DNA of 64,000 bases from the NCBI GenBank assembly GCA_027494035.1, contig JAOSJQ010000001.1, forward strand, positions 1,364,001 to 1,428,000. Reading direction: 5' to 3'. The notes under the pieces are model-generated. The model was not told the origin of the DNA. It was given only the letters and a program-made list of their open reading frames with translations, and did no database searches. Origin of the DNA: UTCFX2 sp002050125 (lineage in GTDB: Bacteria > Chloroflexota > Anaerolineae > Anaerolineales > UBA4823). How positions within the stretch are numbered: the stretch's first letter is position 1; every line of letters begins with the position of its first letter. The position numbers were made by a program, and so were the translations under genes. Below, in pieces: positions 1 through 6,712 of the stretch.

Positions 1-402
1 TCGACCGTGGAAAATATGGCTCACGTTCGGAAGCCAATAGCGCGGTTGGTTTAAGTGTACCAGTTCGACCGGCTGGTTGGCTGAAAGCGCCCGCTGGCGC
101 ACCAGCGTAATGATCCCGTTGTCCGGGCAGACGTAACGCTGCGCCCCAAGCCGGGCTGCGATGGCGCGCCGCTGCGTCCCCACCCCAGGATCGACAACCA
201 CGACATGAATTGTTCCGGCGGGGAAATAAGGCGTACAGCGTTCCAGCAGCAGCGCGGCTTCCAGCACATTGTGCCGCTCGATTTCATGGCTCAGGTCAGC
301 GATTTGGGCTGCGGGGGCGATGCTCCAAATCACACCAGCCAGCACCCCGGCGTCGAAATCGCCCTGCCCAAAATCGGTCGTGAGGGTGAGGAAAGAATTC
401 AT
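1..402 (-). CDS. SAM hydroxide adenosyltransferase (DUF62), N-terminal part
   Basis: This is the first 134 codons of a gene that runs off the left edge of the window. The family hydrolyses S-adenosylmethionine to adenosine and methionine in the cytoplasm. The family start (a TTDFG motif at residues 8-12), the VDPGVG..RR motif around residues 72-80 and an FHGR motif at the edge are visible; these carry the conserved Asp, Arg and His of the active site. ATG at 402 follows the stop of the neighbouring paralogue by one base, so the two are translationally coupled. It is clearly related to that upstream copy. The C-terminal domain is not in the window. Confidence 0.85.
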   Translation of the reverse strand, partial: MNSFLTLTTDFGQGDFDAGVLAGVIWSIAPAAQIADLSHEIERHNVLEAALLLERCTPYFPAGTIHVVVVDPGVGTQRRAIAARLGAQRYVCPDNGIITLVRQRALSANQPVELVHLNQPRYWLPNVSHIFHGR

Positions 403-403
403 C

Positions 404-1201
404 TTATCTTGATCTTGCGACCAGGGGTTCCCCAACGCGGACATTAAGACGCCTGGCAGCGTCGCCGTTGACGACGCAGACCGCCAAGTCGTCGGCTTCG
501 CCGAACAACGCTACCAATTCGCCGGGCTGTCCCTCGCCGAAGGTCTGCAGCAGACCGTGAATGCTCTGACCGGCGATTTCAACCGTCACGTCATCTAAGC
601 CTGCAAGGTGCGCGTGCCTCAGGTTAGAAGAAAGGTTGCCAAAATTATCCACGATCACGATCTGACCGCGCCAGCCGTTTGCGGTGCGTTCCGGTTCGGG
701 GATTTGCAGCAGGCGCGGGTCGTCGATCGGGCTTCCTAGATCGCCCAATACGACGCCGTTTGCCAGGTGCGCCGCCACGGGTGAGAAGATGTCCCGTCCG
801 TGAAACACATTGCTCACCTCGCTCAGCCAGTATTTGGGCTGGTCCAGCTTTACAAACCGCACCGTTTCATTTTGCTGGCGGCTCTGCTGTACCAGCAAGG
901 TGCAAAGCCCGTTGTCCGGTCCCACGAAGAACTGGCTGCCTATTTGGGCTGCAATTGGCCGGCGGGCTGTGCCCACGCCCGGGTCGACCACCCCCACATG
1001 AATCGTCCCCGGGGGAAAGAAGTGTGCCACCCGGCTGTAAGCCAGGGCGCCTTCGAGCACGTTTTGCGGGCTGATCTGGTGGGTGATGTCGGCGATCTTG
1101 ACCCCGGGCGCAATTCCCCAGATCACCCCTTTCATCACGCCATGATAGCCGTCTTTGGTTCCAAAATCGGTCAACAATGTGATAATCCGCAAAGTATTCA
1201 C
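404..1201 (-). CDS. SAM hydroxide adenosyltransferase (DUF62)
   Basis: A full-length DUF62 protein of about 265 residues, the usual family size. It is predicted to cleave SAM to adenosine and methionine. Visible are TLLTDFG near the N-terminus, DPGVGTARRPIA and FHGRDIFSPVAAHLA, which hold the Asp/Arg/His set, and a C-terminal beta domain with IVDNFGNLSSN. An ATG at 1261 also opens the frame, but homology begins near residue 20 of that version. I chose the GTG at 1201, and a TTG at 1192 is a second option because the promoter lies immediately upstream. It is the upstream member of a tandem pair with the gene at 1-402. The exact start is uncertain. Confidence 0.85.
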   Translation of the reverse strand: MNTLRIITLLTDFGTKDGYHGVMKGVIWGIAPGVKIADITHQISPQNVLEGALAYSRVAHFFPPGTIHVGVVDPGVGTARRPIAAQIGSQFFVGPDNGLCTLLVQQSRQQNETVRFVKLDQPKYWLSEVSNVFHGRDIFSPVAAHLANGVVLGDLGSPIDDPRLLQIPEPERTANGWRGQIVIVDNFGNLSSNLRHAHLAGLDDVTVEIAGQSIHGLLQTFGEGQPGELVALFGEADDLAVCVVNGDAARRLNVRVGEPLVARSR

Positions 1202-1202
1202 G

Positions 1203-1231
1203 ACTATAGCATGAGCACCCCCGGTCGTCAA
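1203..1231 (-). promoter_or_regulatory. sigma70-type promoter of the DUF62 pair
   Basis: On the minus strand TTGACG and TATAGT are separated by exactly 17 bases. The -10 box ends only one base before the proposed GTG start at 1201, so transcription would begin at or inside the first codons and the mRNA would be leaderless or start at a later codon. This is seen in the sequence; activity is inferred. Confidence 0.6.
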
Positions 1232-1314
1232 TATGATACAATTCTTTTCCGGCTTAATCATTGCCGGCGCAGGTTCACTCCTATACTGTGACCTTTTCGG
1301 ATTGAAAGCATCTA

Positions 1315-1941
1315 ATGAATAAAGAGAAGGCGAGAGTAGAAGATTTCTCTTTAGAGAAACTGCGGGCAGGCGATCGGGCTGAGTTTGCTCTATTGATGGA
1401 TGTCTATTCGGGCGTCGTTTATCGGCTCGGCATCAAGATGTTGGATGATCCGCAAGACGCTGAAGACATTCTCCAAGAGACTTTCATCAAGGCTTACCGT
1501 TATTTGGGTGACTTTGATGGGCGTTCGAGCCTGTCCACCTGGCTTTACCGCATTGCGACAAACGAAGCGTTGATGTTGATCCGCAAACGTAAGAATACTC
1601 CTCTTTCAATCGATGAGCAGCTCGACCAGGATCTGGAAATCGAAAAACCGTTCCAAATTGTGGATTGGTGCTGCCTGCCTGAAAAGGAAATGATGTCTGC
1701 CGAAGCCCGGCGCTACATGCACCAGGCGGTAGAACAACTATCGCCGAATCTGCGGGCGGTCTTTGTTTTGCGGGACATAGAAGGTCTTTCCACTGAAGAG
1801 ACCAGCCGGGCGCTCAACTTGAGCGAATCGGCGGTTAAGACCCGCCTTTCGCGTGCCCGCATGCGCCTAAGGGAACTCCTGACTGCATATTTCAGCGAGC
1901 GGATGGCTGCCCAGGGTGTAGCCGAAGCAGGAGACGACTGA
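1315..1941 (+). CDS. ECF-type RNA polymerase sigma factor
   Basis: 208 residues with region 2 (DAEDILQETFIKAYRYL and the FDGRSSLSTWLYRIATNEAL stretch) at about 45-90 and region 4 (LSTEETSRALNLSESAVKTR helix-turn-helix) at about 155-180, the RpoE-like plan. It directs RNA polymerase to a specific stress regulon. The next gene, one base downstream, encodes a zinc-finger anti-sigma factor, so the pair is the usual sigma/anti-sigma switch. The following zinc ribbon, TlpA-like and OsmC genes lie on the same strand and suggest a thiol or redox theme. No strong ribosome binding site precedes the ATG. The signal sensed is unknown. Confidence 0.93.
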   Translation: MNKEKARVEDFSLEKLRAGDRAEFALLMDVYSGVVYRLGIKMLDDPQDAEDILQETFIKAYRYLGDFDGRSSLSTWLYRIATNEALMLIRKRKNTPLSIDEQLDQDLEIEKPFQIVDWCCLPEKEMMSAEARRYMHQAVEQLSPNLRAVFVLRDIEGLSTEETSRALNLSESAVKTRLSRARMRLRELLTAYFSERMAAQGVAEAGDD

Positions 1942-1942
1942 C

Positions 1943-2197
1943 ATGGATCATGAACACTGTCATTTGCTTCTGAACTCGCTTTCCGACTATGTCGAAGGCG
2001 ATCTAAGCGAGGAACTGTGCGCGGAGATCGACCGCCACCTGCAGGATTGCGAGAACTGCCGGATTGTGATCGATACGTTGCGCAAGACGGTTTATCTTTA
2101 TCACGAGACCGTCGAACCTCCAATCACGCCGCCAGACGTGAAAGAAAGGCTGTTTGCCCGGCTGGAACTGAATGAATTCCTCAACTCGAACTCGTAA
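1943..2197 (+). CDS. short zinc-finger anti-sigma factor
   Basis: 84 residues with the HxxxCxxC anti-sigma zinc motif (HLQDCENC, about residues 31-38) and an upstream HCHLLLNSLSDYVEGDL segment typical of the zf-HC2 family. There is no membrane segment, so this would be a soluble ZAS-type anti-sigma that binds the sigma factor encoded one base upstream, with release by thiol oxidation or zinc loss as known for the RsrA/ChrR type. The C-terminal 40 residues have no recognisable domain. The assignment rests on the motif and the coupling to the sigma gene. Confidence 0.88.
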   Translation: MDHEHCHLLLNSLSDYVEGDLSEELCAEIDRHLQDCENCRIVIDTLRKTVYLYHETVEPPITPPDVKERLFARLELNEFLNSNS

Positions 2198-2228
2198 CTC
2201 ATAATCTGGAGATGCAGCTAAGCTTGGC

Positions 2229-2438
2229 ATGGACGAAACAAAAAACCCCGCCCCGAGTCTGAGCCAGCCGTTTGCGCTGCGGGTTGAGCGCTCTCATAAG
2301 CTGTTCGCGCCGGCTGCTCCGCTGCGGGCGGGCGATCGCTGCCCGGTATGCGGTCAGGCGGTTTTGGATTACGATGGGCTGCTGAATCTCGTCTGCCCGC
2401 ATTGCGGTTTCACCGGCGGCGGAGGCTGCCATACCTGA
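2229..2438 (+). CDS. small zinc-ribbon protein
   Basis: 69 residues. The C-terminal half carries CPVC and CPHC knuckles 19 residues apart with aromatic residues between, which is a zinc ribbon. The N-terminal 35 residues are basic and proline-rich with no known domain. It lies 31 bases after the anti-sigma gene and in the same direction, so it is probably co-transcribed. It may be an accessory metal or redox protein, but no function is assigned. A hairpin sits just after its stop codon. Confidence 0.6.
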   Translation: MDETKNPAPSLSQPFALRVERSHKLFAPAAPLRAGDRCPVCGQAVLDYDGLLNLVCPHCGFTGGGGCHT

Positions 2439-2452
2439 TAAACCAACCACGG

Positions 2453-2469
2453 CTGTCCCGGCGGGACAG
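2453..2469. repeat. perfect inverted repeat, 7-bp arms
   Basis: CTGTCCC-GGC-GGGACAG lies 14 bases after the zinc-ribbon stop codon. It is not followed by a T run, so it is not a standard terminator. It could be an operator, an mRNA processing or stability hairpin, or chance. Confidence 0.4.
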
Positions 2470-2565
2470 GAGGAAATGACTTGATCCAACAACTAACGGA
2501 TGAAACGATGTGCACAGATCAAAGTTCGGCGCCGCTTGACGGTCGGCGTTTCTGGATGAGGCTCT

Positions 2566-3171
2566 ATGAACCGCGCTAAGGCTCGCAAAAAAGCTACGCT
2601 GCGAAAATCCCCTTCCCAGGCGATGGCGCTTGCCTTCGTCGGCGTCGGTCTCTTTATCGTCGGCGGCTTGGCTCTGCTTTTGCTGCCGCGCTCCGGCGGA
2701 AGCGCAAATCCGGAAGATCCGCAACAGTTCACCCCGGCGGTCCCACTGCGCGTGGAATTCCCCGCCCCCGATTTGCGTCTGCAGCAGCTCGACAGCCAGC
2801 CGGTCAGCCTGAGCGATTATCAGGGACAGGTTGTCCTGGTCAACAATTGGGCTTTCTGGTGTCCGCCTTGCCGGGCAGAGCTCCCCGAGCTGCAAACCTT
2901 TTACGAAAAACACCAAGAGGATAACTTTACGGTGATCGGGATCGAAGCCGGCGGCGAACTGGTAGATGTCCAATATCATGTGGATCTGTATAAACTCAGT
3001 TTCCCTGTATGGCTGGACCCCCAGACAGAGGCTCTGCGAGCCTTTAGAAACGGCACCCTGCCAAATTCATATGTGATCGACCGGCAAGGAACCGTACGGT
3101 TAGCCTGGAACGGCCCGATCAACCTGGCGAAGCTGGAAGAATATGTCACCCCGCTCATCCGCGAGCAATAA
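2566..3171 (+). CDS. membrane-anchored TlpA/ResA-like thiol-disulfide oxidoreductase
   Basis: 201 residues. A basic N-terminus is followed by one membrane segment at about 20-45, then a thioredoxin fold exposed outside the membrane. The redox motif is WCPPC (about residues 101-105), followed by the TlpA-type core (FTVIGIEAGGELVDV) and a cis-Pro region PNSYVIDRQGTVR. It probably reduces or isomerises disulfides in envelope proteins or in cytochrome c maturation. GAGG sits four bases before the ATG. It precedes an OsmC gene by 21 bases and follows the sigma/anti-sigma genes, which fits a redox-stress operon. Confidence 0.88.
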   Translation: MNRAKARKKATLRKSPSQAMALAFVGVGLFIVGGLALLLLPRSGGSANPEDPQQFTPAVPLRVEFPAPDLRLQQLDSQPVSLSDYQGQVVLVNNWAFWCPPCRAELPELQTFYEKHQEDNFTVIGIEAGGELVDVQYHVDLYKLSFPVWLDPQTEALRAFRNGTLPNSYVIDRQGTVRLAWNGPINLAKLEEYVTPLIREQ

Positions 3172-3192
3172 TCCCCTCAGGAGTAATCGCAC

Positions 3193-3639
3193 ATGGACGC
3201 AAAAATAACCTGGACCACCGGCTTGAGCTTTTCCGGCAGAGCCGATTCGGGCTTCGAATTGCCGCTGGGCGCCGCCCAGGAAGGGTTCCGCCCAATGGAA
3301 TTGATCGCCCTGGGGCTGGTTGGTTGCACCGGCATGGATGTAATCTCCATTCTGGAAAAGAAACGCCAGGCGATCACAGATTTTGAGGTGAAAGTCCACC
3401 TGGACCGGGCAGAAGAGCATCCCAAGGTTTTCACCCACGCCCGCATGGAGTATCGCGTGACCGGTCACGGCGTTGAGGAAGCGGCTGTGCGGCGCGCGAT
3501 CGAGCTATCCGCCACGCGTTATTGCTCCGCGCAAGCCATGTTGGTGCAGGTCTTTCCGATCGAACTGGAATATTCGATTTTTGAGGATTTGGGGGAGGGT
3601 CAGGAGGAGTTGGTCGTCAGCGGCACTTTTGAGTACTAA
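3193..3639 (+). CDS. OsmC/Ohr-family peroxide-detoxification protein
   Basis: 148 residues matching the OsmC fold: RPMELIALGLVGCTGMDVIS at about 35-55 carries the first conserved cysteine, and ATRYCSAQAML at about 112-122 the second. The family reduces organic hydroperoxides through these two cysteines. AGGAG precedes the ATG by nine bases, and the gene lies 21 bases after the TlpA-like gene, so it is probably the last gene of the redox operon. The second motif reads CSA where many members have CPV. The substrate cannot be told from sequence. Confidence 0.88.
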   Translation: MDAKITWTTGLSFSGRADSGFELPLGAAQEGFRPMELIALGLVGCTGMDVISILEKKRQAITDFEVKVHLDRAEEHPKVFTHARMEYRVTGHGVEEAAVRRAIELSATRYCSAQAMLVQVFPIELEYSIFEDLGEGQEELVVSGTFEY

Positions 3640-3647
3640 AAAGTAAA

Positions 3648-3670
3648 ATCGCCCGATCAAACCAGGCGAT
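3648..3670. terminator. weak stem-loop between convergent genes
   Basis: ATCGCC and GGCGAT arms are separated by 11 bases between the convergent OsmC and SHOCT-like genes. The T-rich tail is poor in both directions, so termination is plausible but weak. Confidence 0.35.
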
Positions 3671-3721
3671 CGTCGATCCTTTCCTTCAAGTGCGTCGCGA
3701 TAGCTCAGCGCTCGATGCAAG

Positions 3722-4096
3722 TCATTCGATAAAAATCTCGACGTGCTCGCCGTCTTCTTCATCGTAGACGTCGATAATTTTGCCCTCCGCGCCGGCGTTG
3801 ATCGCCTCCACCAGTTCATCGAACGCCACATCCGGCGCGTATTTTGAGGCGATGTTGAGCCCGGCGTCCACCAGGCTCAATGGCAGGTTGACCGTGGCTT
3901 TGGCTTTGCCGGTCACCATATCCGTCACCCGCACCTTCAGCCAGCGCGCCCCACCCGCGCCGTAGCTCAGCGAGGTCTTGCGCACGGTCTTGCGGCTACC
4001 CGAAAGCGTCGCCAGCAGTTTGGCGCCTTCTTCGGCTGTAATCTTCCCCTCGTCGATCATCCGCAGGATCTTCATACGTTCTTCATTGGTTGCCAT
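3722..4096 (-). CDS. SHOCT-like domain protein with acidic C-terminus
   Basis: 124 residues. The first 35 carry a helical motif, EERMKILRMIDEGKITAEEG, of the SHOCT-like type found in DUF2089- and DUF4097-associated envelope proteins. The middle is a compact region with LKVRVTDMVTGKAKATVNLP, and the end is an acidic IDVYDEEDGEHVEIFIE tail that recurs almost unchanged in the gene at 4208-4663. AGGAGG seven bases upstream fixes the ATG at 4096; an in-frame ATG at 4138 lies ahead of that site. It is the last gene of the DUF2089 operon. A role in sensing or responding to envelope stress is inferred from YvlB/LiaX-like relatives; the biochemical activity is unknown. Confidence 0.75.
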   Translation of the reverse strand: MATNEERMKILRMIDEGKITAEEGAKLLATLSGSRKTVRKTSLSYGAGGARWLKVRVTDMVTGKAKATVNLPLSLVDAGLNIASKYAPDVAFDELVEAINAGAEGKIIDVYDEEDGEHVEIFIE

Positions 4097-4207
4097 TTTG
4101 TAGACCTCCTTATATCGCCAGCCTCGGCGCCGCAGCAAGGCTGCAATAGATCCCCGGTCCTTTTCTGGGCGATCTTGATGTATCTTTCGTTCGGGCGTAG
4201 TGCAATT

Positions 4208-4663
4208 TTAACCGATATAGATCTCGACATGCTCGCCATCACCTTCATCCACCTCGATAAAAATGGGGTTCTCGGGGGTGAGGTTGCCGTTAGCCGCCTG
4301 GATCATCTGGCTCAACTCGCGCCCCGGCAGATCTGGGATGAACCGCCCCAGCGTGTCCGTGATCCAGGCTGTCAGCCGGAACGGCAGCGGGAAGCTCAAG
4401 TTGATCCGTTCGGGCGAATGTCCCCGCTTTTGTTGGATGCGTAAGTGCAGCCAGGGCGCATTGCGCGCCTTCCATGCCAGCACCATCAGCCCCAACCCGA
4501 GGATAAAAGGCAATGAGGCGCAGAAAAACCAAAAGCCATAACCCGAGGTCTGCATTGCCTGGTACATAAGCAGCCCCCCGAGGATTGTCACCGCCACTCC
4601 GGTCCACAGCGGTACAGTCCACCAGCGCTTCCACTTGCGGATCGAGGGCGCAGCCTCATTCAT
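4208..4663 (-). CDS. two-helix membrane protein sharing the acidic C-terminal domain
   Basis: 151 residues with two membrane segments at about 20-40 and 45-65, followed by a domain (INLSFPLPFRLTAWITDTLG...) that ends in VDEGDGEHVEIYIG, the same tail as in the 3722-4096 protein. The SHOCT-like helix expected at its N-terminus is encoded by the preceding gene, whose stop overlaps this start by eight bases. A split of one ancestral protein into two coupled genes is likely. I chose ATG 4663; the longer frame upstream only re-reads the preceding gene. Confidence 0.65.
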   Translation of the reverse strand: MNEAAPSIRKWKRWWTVPLWTGVAVTILGGLLMYQAMQTSGYGFWFFCASLPFILGLGLMVLAWKARNAPWLHLRIQQKRGHSPERINLSFPLPFRLTAWITDTLGRFIPDLPGRELSQMIQAANGNLTPENPIFIEVDEGDGEHVEIYIG

Positions 4664-4919
4664 TCCCCCTGGTTGCCCCGGAGGCGGCAGAAGCCGCCTC
4701 GAACCCGGCTGCGGTTTGCGCTGGCTCGGATGGCGCGAATTTCGGCTCGTTCGCCGCGAAAGCTGCTTCTTCCGGCTGGCGGGTCTGGTCGTCAGTCCAG
4801 ATCTCCCCCGGCGCTCCACCTTCCTGCAACTCTTGCAGCCGCCGCAGACCCTCCTCAGCCGAGATCTGACCCTGTTCGATCAGATCCAGGATGTGCAAGC
4901 GCGCGTTCGAGGTCTCCAT
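4656..4919 (-). CDS. small SHOCT-like domain protein
   Basis: 87 residues. Residues 5-32 carry the recurring motif (LHILDLIEQGQISAEEGLRR), and the rest is a low-complexity Ala/Glu/Pro stretch ending in GNE. It starts four bases after the DUF4097 gene and overlaps the next membrane-protein gene by eight bases, so translation is coupled. It probably works with that membrane protein as an interaction arm. Function is otherwise unknown. Confidence 0.65.
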   Translation of the reverse strand: METSNARLHILDLIEQGQISAEEGLRRLQELQEGGAPGEIWTDDQTRQPEEAAFAANEPKFAPSEPAQTAAGFEAASAASGATRGNE

Positions 4920-4923
4920 TGGC

Positions 4924-6204
4924 TTATTCTCCCTGGTCTTCCAACGCCGCCAGCAGGCTGTCAGCTTCTTCGGGGGTGATCTTTTTCTGTTCGAGCATGC
5001 GCAGGATTATCAGGCGCTCTTCTTCGCTCGCCGGTTCTGGGGCGGGTTCGGGCGCCGGCGCGGGCGGCGGACCAGGCGGGCTTGTCGTCCAGTTGCGTCC
5101 CCACGTGTGGCGCGGGCGGGTCCAGTTCCGGCGCTCAGCCGCGCGCGCCTGCAGTTCGGCTTTGCGCTGGGTCTCCTCCAGCTTGCGCTCCAATTTCTCC
5201 TGCGCCCGGCGCATCTTCTCCTGCGCGCGGGCGGTTTCGCGCTCGCTCATGCGCAGCGCCTGCTCGATGATCCGCTCCGAATCCTCGGATGAAAAACCGG
5301 TGCGGCTCAGCATCTCCGAAAGGTTTTCCATTTGCGTTTGCATCCGCCGGGTGACTTCTTCCATCTGCTGCTCGATTTGAGCTTCCACCTGGCGCGCGAT
5401 CTGTTCGTTGTAATCCGCCATCTGCGGGCTGCCGGGCTCCCAACCGGTCCGGCGCTCCGCCCCCATTGGGGCGAGCAGGATGTCTCCTCCGGCTTCGATG
5501 CTAAAATCCACCGCTCCGTCCCCCAACTCCAACTCCAGCGCCTCCTGGTCGTAGCGGCGCGGTTGGGGCGGCAGGCTGACCTTGATGGAACGTTTGCGGC
5601 TCAGCAGACTCAACCGCAGCCCGGCTTCGGCGGGCAGGCGGCATTGCACATCTCCCCTGGCTTTCACTTGATAGCTCTCGCCATCGAGGGCGTTCAATTG
5701 CAGGCGTGCGTCGCCGTTTGCCATCGCCTGGATCGCGCCGCTCACACTTTGCAGCGTCAAATCTCCCTGCACCTGTCCGACTTGCACATCACCTTCCACC
5801 TGGCTGGCTTGCAGTTCGCCTTGCACCAGCCCGATTTCCAGGTCGCCGTTCACGCTGCGGGCTGAGACGTCGCCGTTGACCTGCCCTGCCCGCACCCCCG
5901 CCACGTTGCGCAACCTTAGCTGACCTTGCACCAGCCCGATGCTGGCGCTCTCTTCGAGCAGCTTGATCTGGAGATCGCCCTGTACGGTTTCAATTTCCAG
6001 GACGGCTCCATAAGGCAGGCGTATCTCGCAATCGCCGCGGCAGCTCAGCCGCACGGTGTCTTCCGCTTCGCTCAAATCCAACAATTCAGCGTCCGCCTGG
6101 ACTGCCACCTGAGGCAGGTCCCAGCCCTTGACGCGCAAATCGCCCTGGATAATGCCCAGGATGCAGTCCGGGGTCAGGCTGGTCGAGATTGTTTGGCGCG
6201 CCAT
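4924..6204 (-). CDS. DUF4097-like beta-repeat protein with coiled coil and C-terminal SHOCT-like domain
   Basis: 426 residues. Residues 1-220 form a repetitive beta structure with many QGDL, NGDV and VQG units, as in DUF4097/adhesin-like proteins. Residues 255-365 are a long charged coiled coil (QMEEVTRRMQTQMENL...), then a Pro/Ala linker, and the last 35 residues carry ERLIILRMLEQKKITPEEAD, the same motif as its neighbours. No signal peptide is seen. Its ATG follows the DUF2089 stop by one base. Relatives act in envelope-stress responses; here it may be a scaffold binding the other motif-bearing proteins. No enzyme site is visible. Confidence 0.75.
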   Translation of the reverse strand: MARQTISTSLTPDCILGIIQGDLRVKGWDLPQVAVQADAELLDLSEAEDTVRLSCRGDCEIRLPYGAVLEIETVQGDLQIKLLEESASIGLVQGQLRLRNVAGVRAGQVNGDVSARSVNGDLEIGLVQGELQASQVEGDVQVGQVQGDLTLQSVSGAIQAMANGDARLQLNALDGESYQVKARGDVQCRLPAEAGLRLSLLSRKRSIKVSLPPQPRRYDQEALELELGDGAVDFSIEAGGDILLAPMGAERRTGWEPGSPQMADYNEQIARQVEAQIEQQMEEVTRRMQTQMENLSEMLSRTGFSSEDSERIIEQALRMSERETARAQEKMRRAQEKLERKLEETQRKAELQARAAERRNWTRPRHTWGRNWTTSPPGPPPAPAPEPAPEPASEEERLIILRMLEQKKITPEEADSLLAALEDQGE

Positions 6205-6205
6205 C

Positions 6206-6593
6206 TCAAGCCTCCACTTCGCGCAAAAGGCGCATGGCTTCTGCGGCGCTGATCGCCCCGCTGTCCAGGTCCTCCAGGATGCGCTGCCGTTCCTCGTCGG
6301 TGAAGCCCTGGCGGTTCGTCGTCGCCGCCCGGCTCGTACCCCAGGGCGCGAATCACCTCGTGCAGCCGGTTGCGAATCGTAGGATAGGAGAGCCCAATTT
6401 CCTCGCCCACGCGCGAGATTTTACCCTCGCAGCGCACAAACGTCACCATGAAATTGAGCTGATCCTGGGTCAGATTGCTGAACAGGCTGCTTGAAAACCG
6501 ACCCTCATAGGCGGTATCGCAACTACGGCAGTAAATACGGGTCACTGTGAGCTCGCCGCCGCACAGCGGACAGCGGTTTGGAACTGGTTGCAT
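6206..6593 (-). CDS. DUF2089 family regulator (frameshifted)
   Basis: The N-terminal zinc ribbon (CPLCGGEL and CRSCDTAYEG) and the helix-turn-helix region (KISRVGEEIGLSYPTIRNRL) are intact. The frame is lost at a GGG run at 6306-6308. Removing one base restores the expected end, DEERQRILEDLDSGAISAAE, a SHOCT-like motif, and the stop then lies one base before the DUF4097 start. It is predicted to be a DNA-binding autoregulator of this operon. Without a correction the C-terminal 40 residues are out of frame. A sigma70 promoter with flanking inverted repeats lies just upstream. Confidence 0.78.
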
Positions 6594-6630
6594 AGCACCC
6601 TCGCCAAAATTGGATTCAGTATCTGTATCT

Positions 6631-6671
6631 ATTATAGTCCTTACTTTAGAGAAGTCAATACTATACTAAAG
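6631..6671 (-). promoter_or_regulatory. promoter and possible operator of the DUF2089 operon
   Basis: On the minus strand TTGACT (6658-6653) and TATAAT (6636-6631) have a 16-base spacer, a strong sigma70 promoter about 40 bases ahead of the DUF2089 ATG. CTTTAG and CTAAAG (6644-6649 and 6666-6671) form an inverted repeat around the -35 box, a plausible binding site for the regulator itself. The boxes are seen; the operator role is inferred. Confidence 0.65.
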
Positions 6672-6712
6672 AATATTGATATTAAGTTTCAGATTATTGA
6701 TTTTATTCTGCC

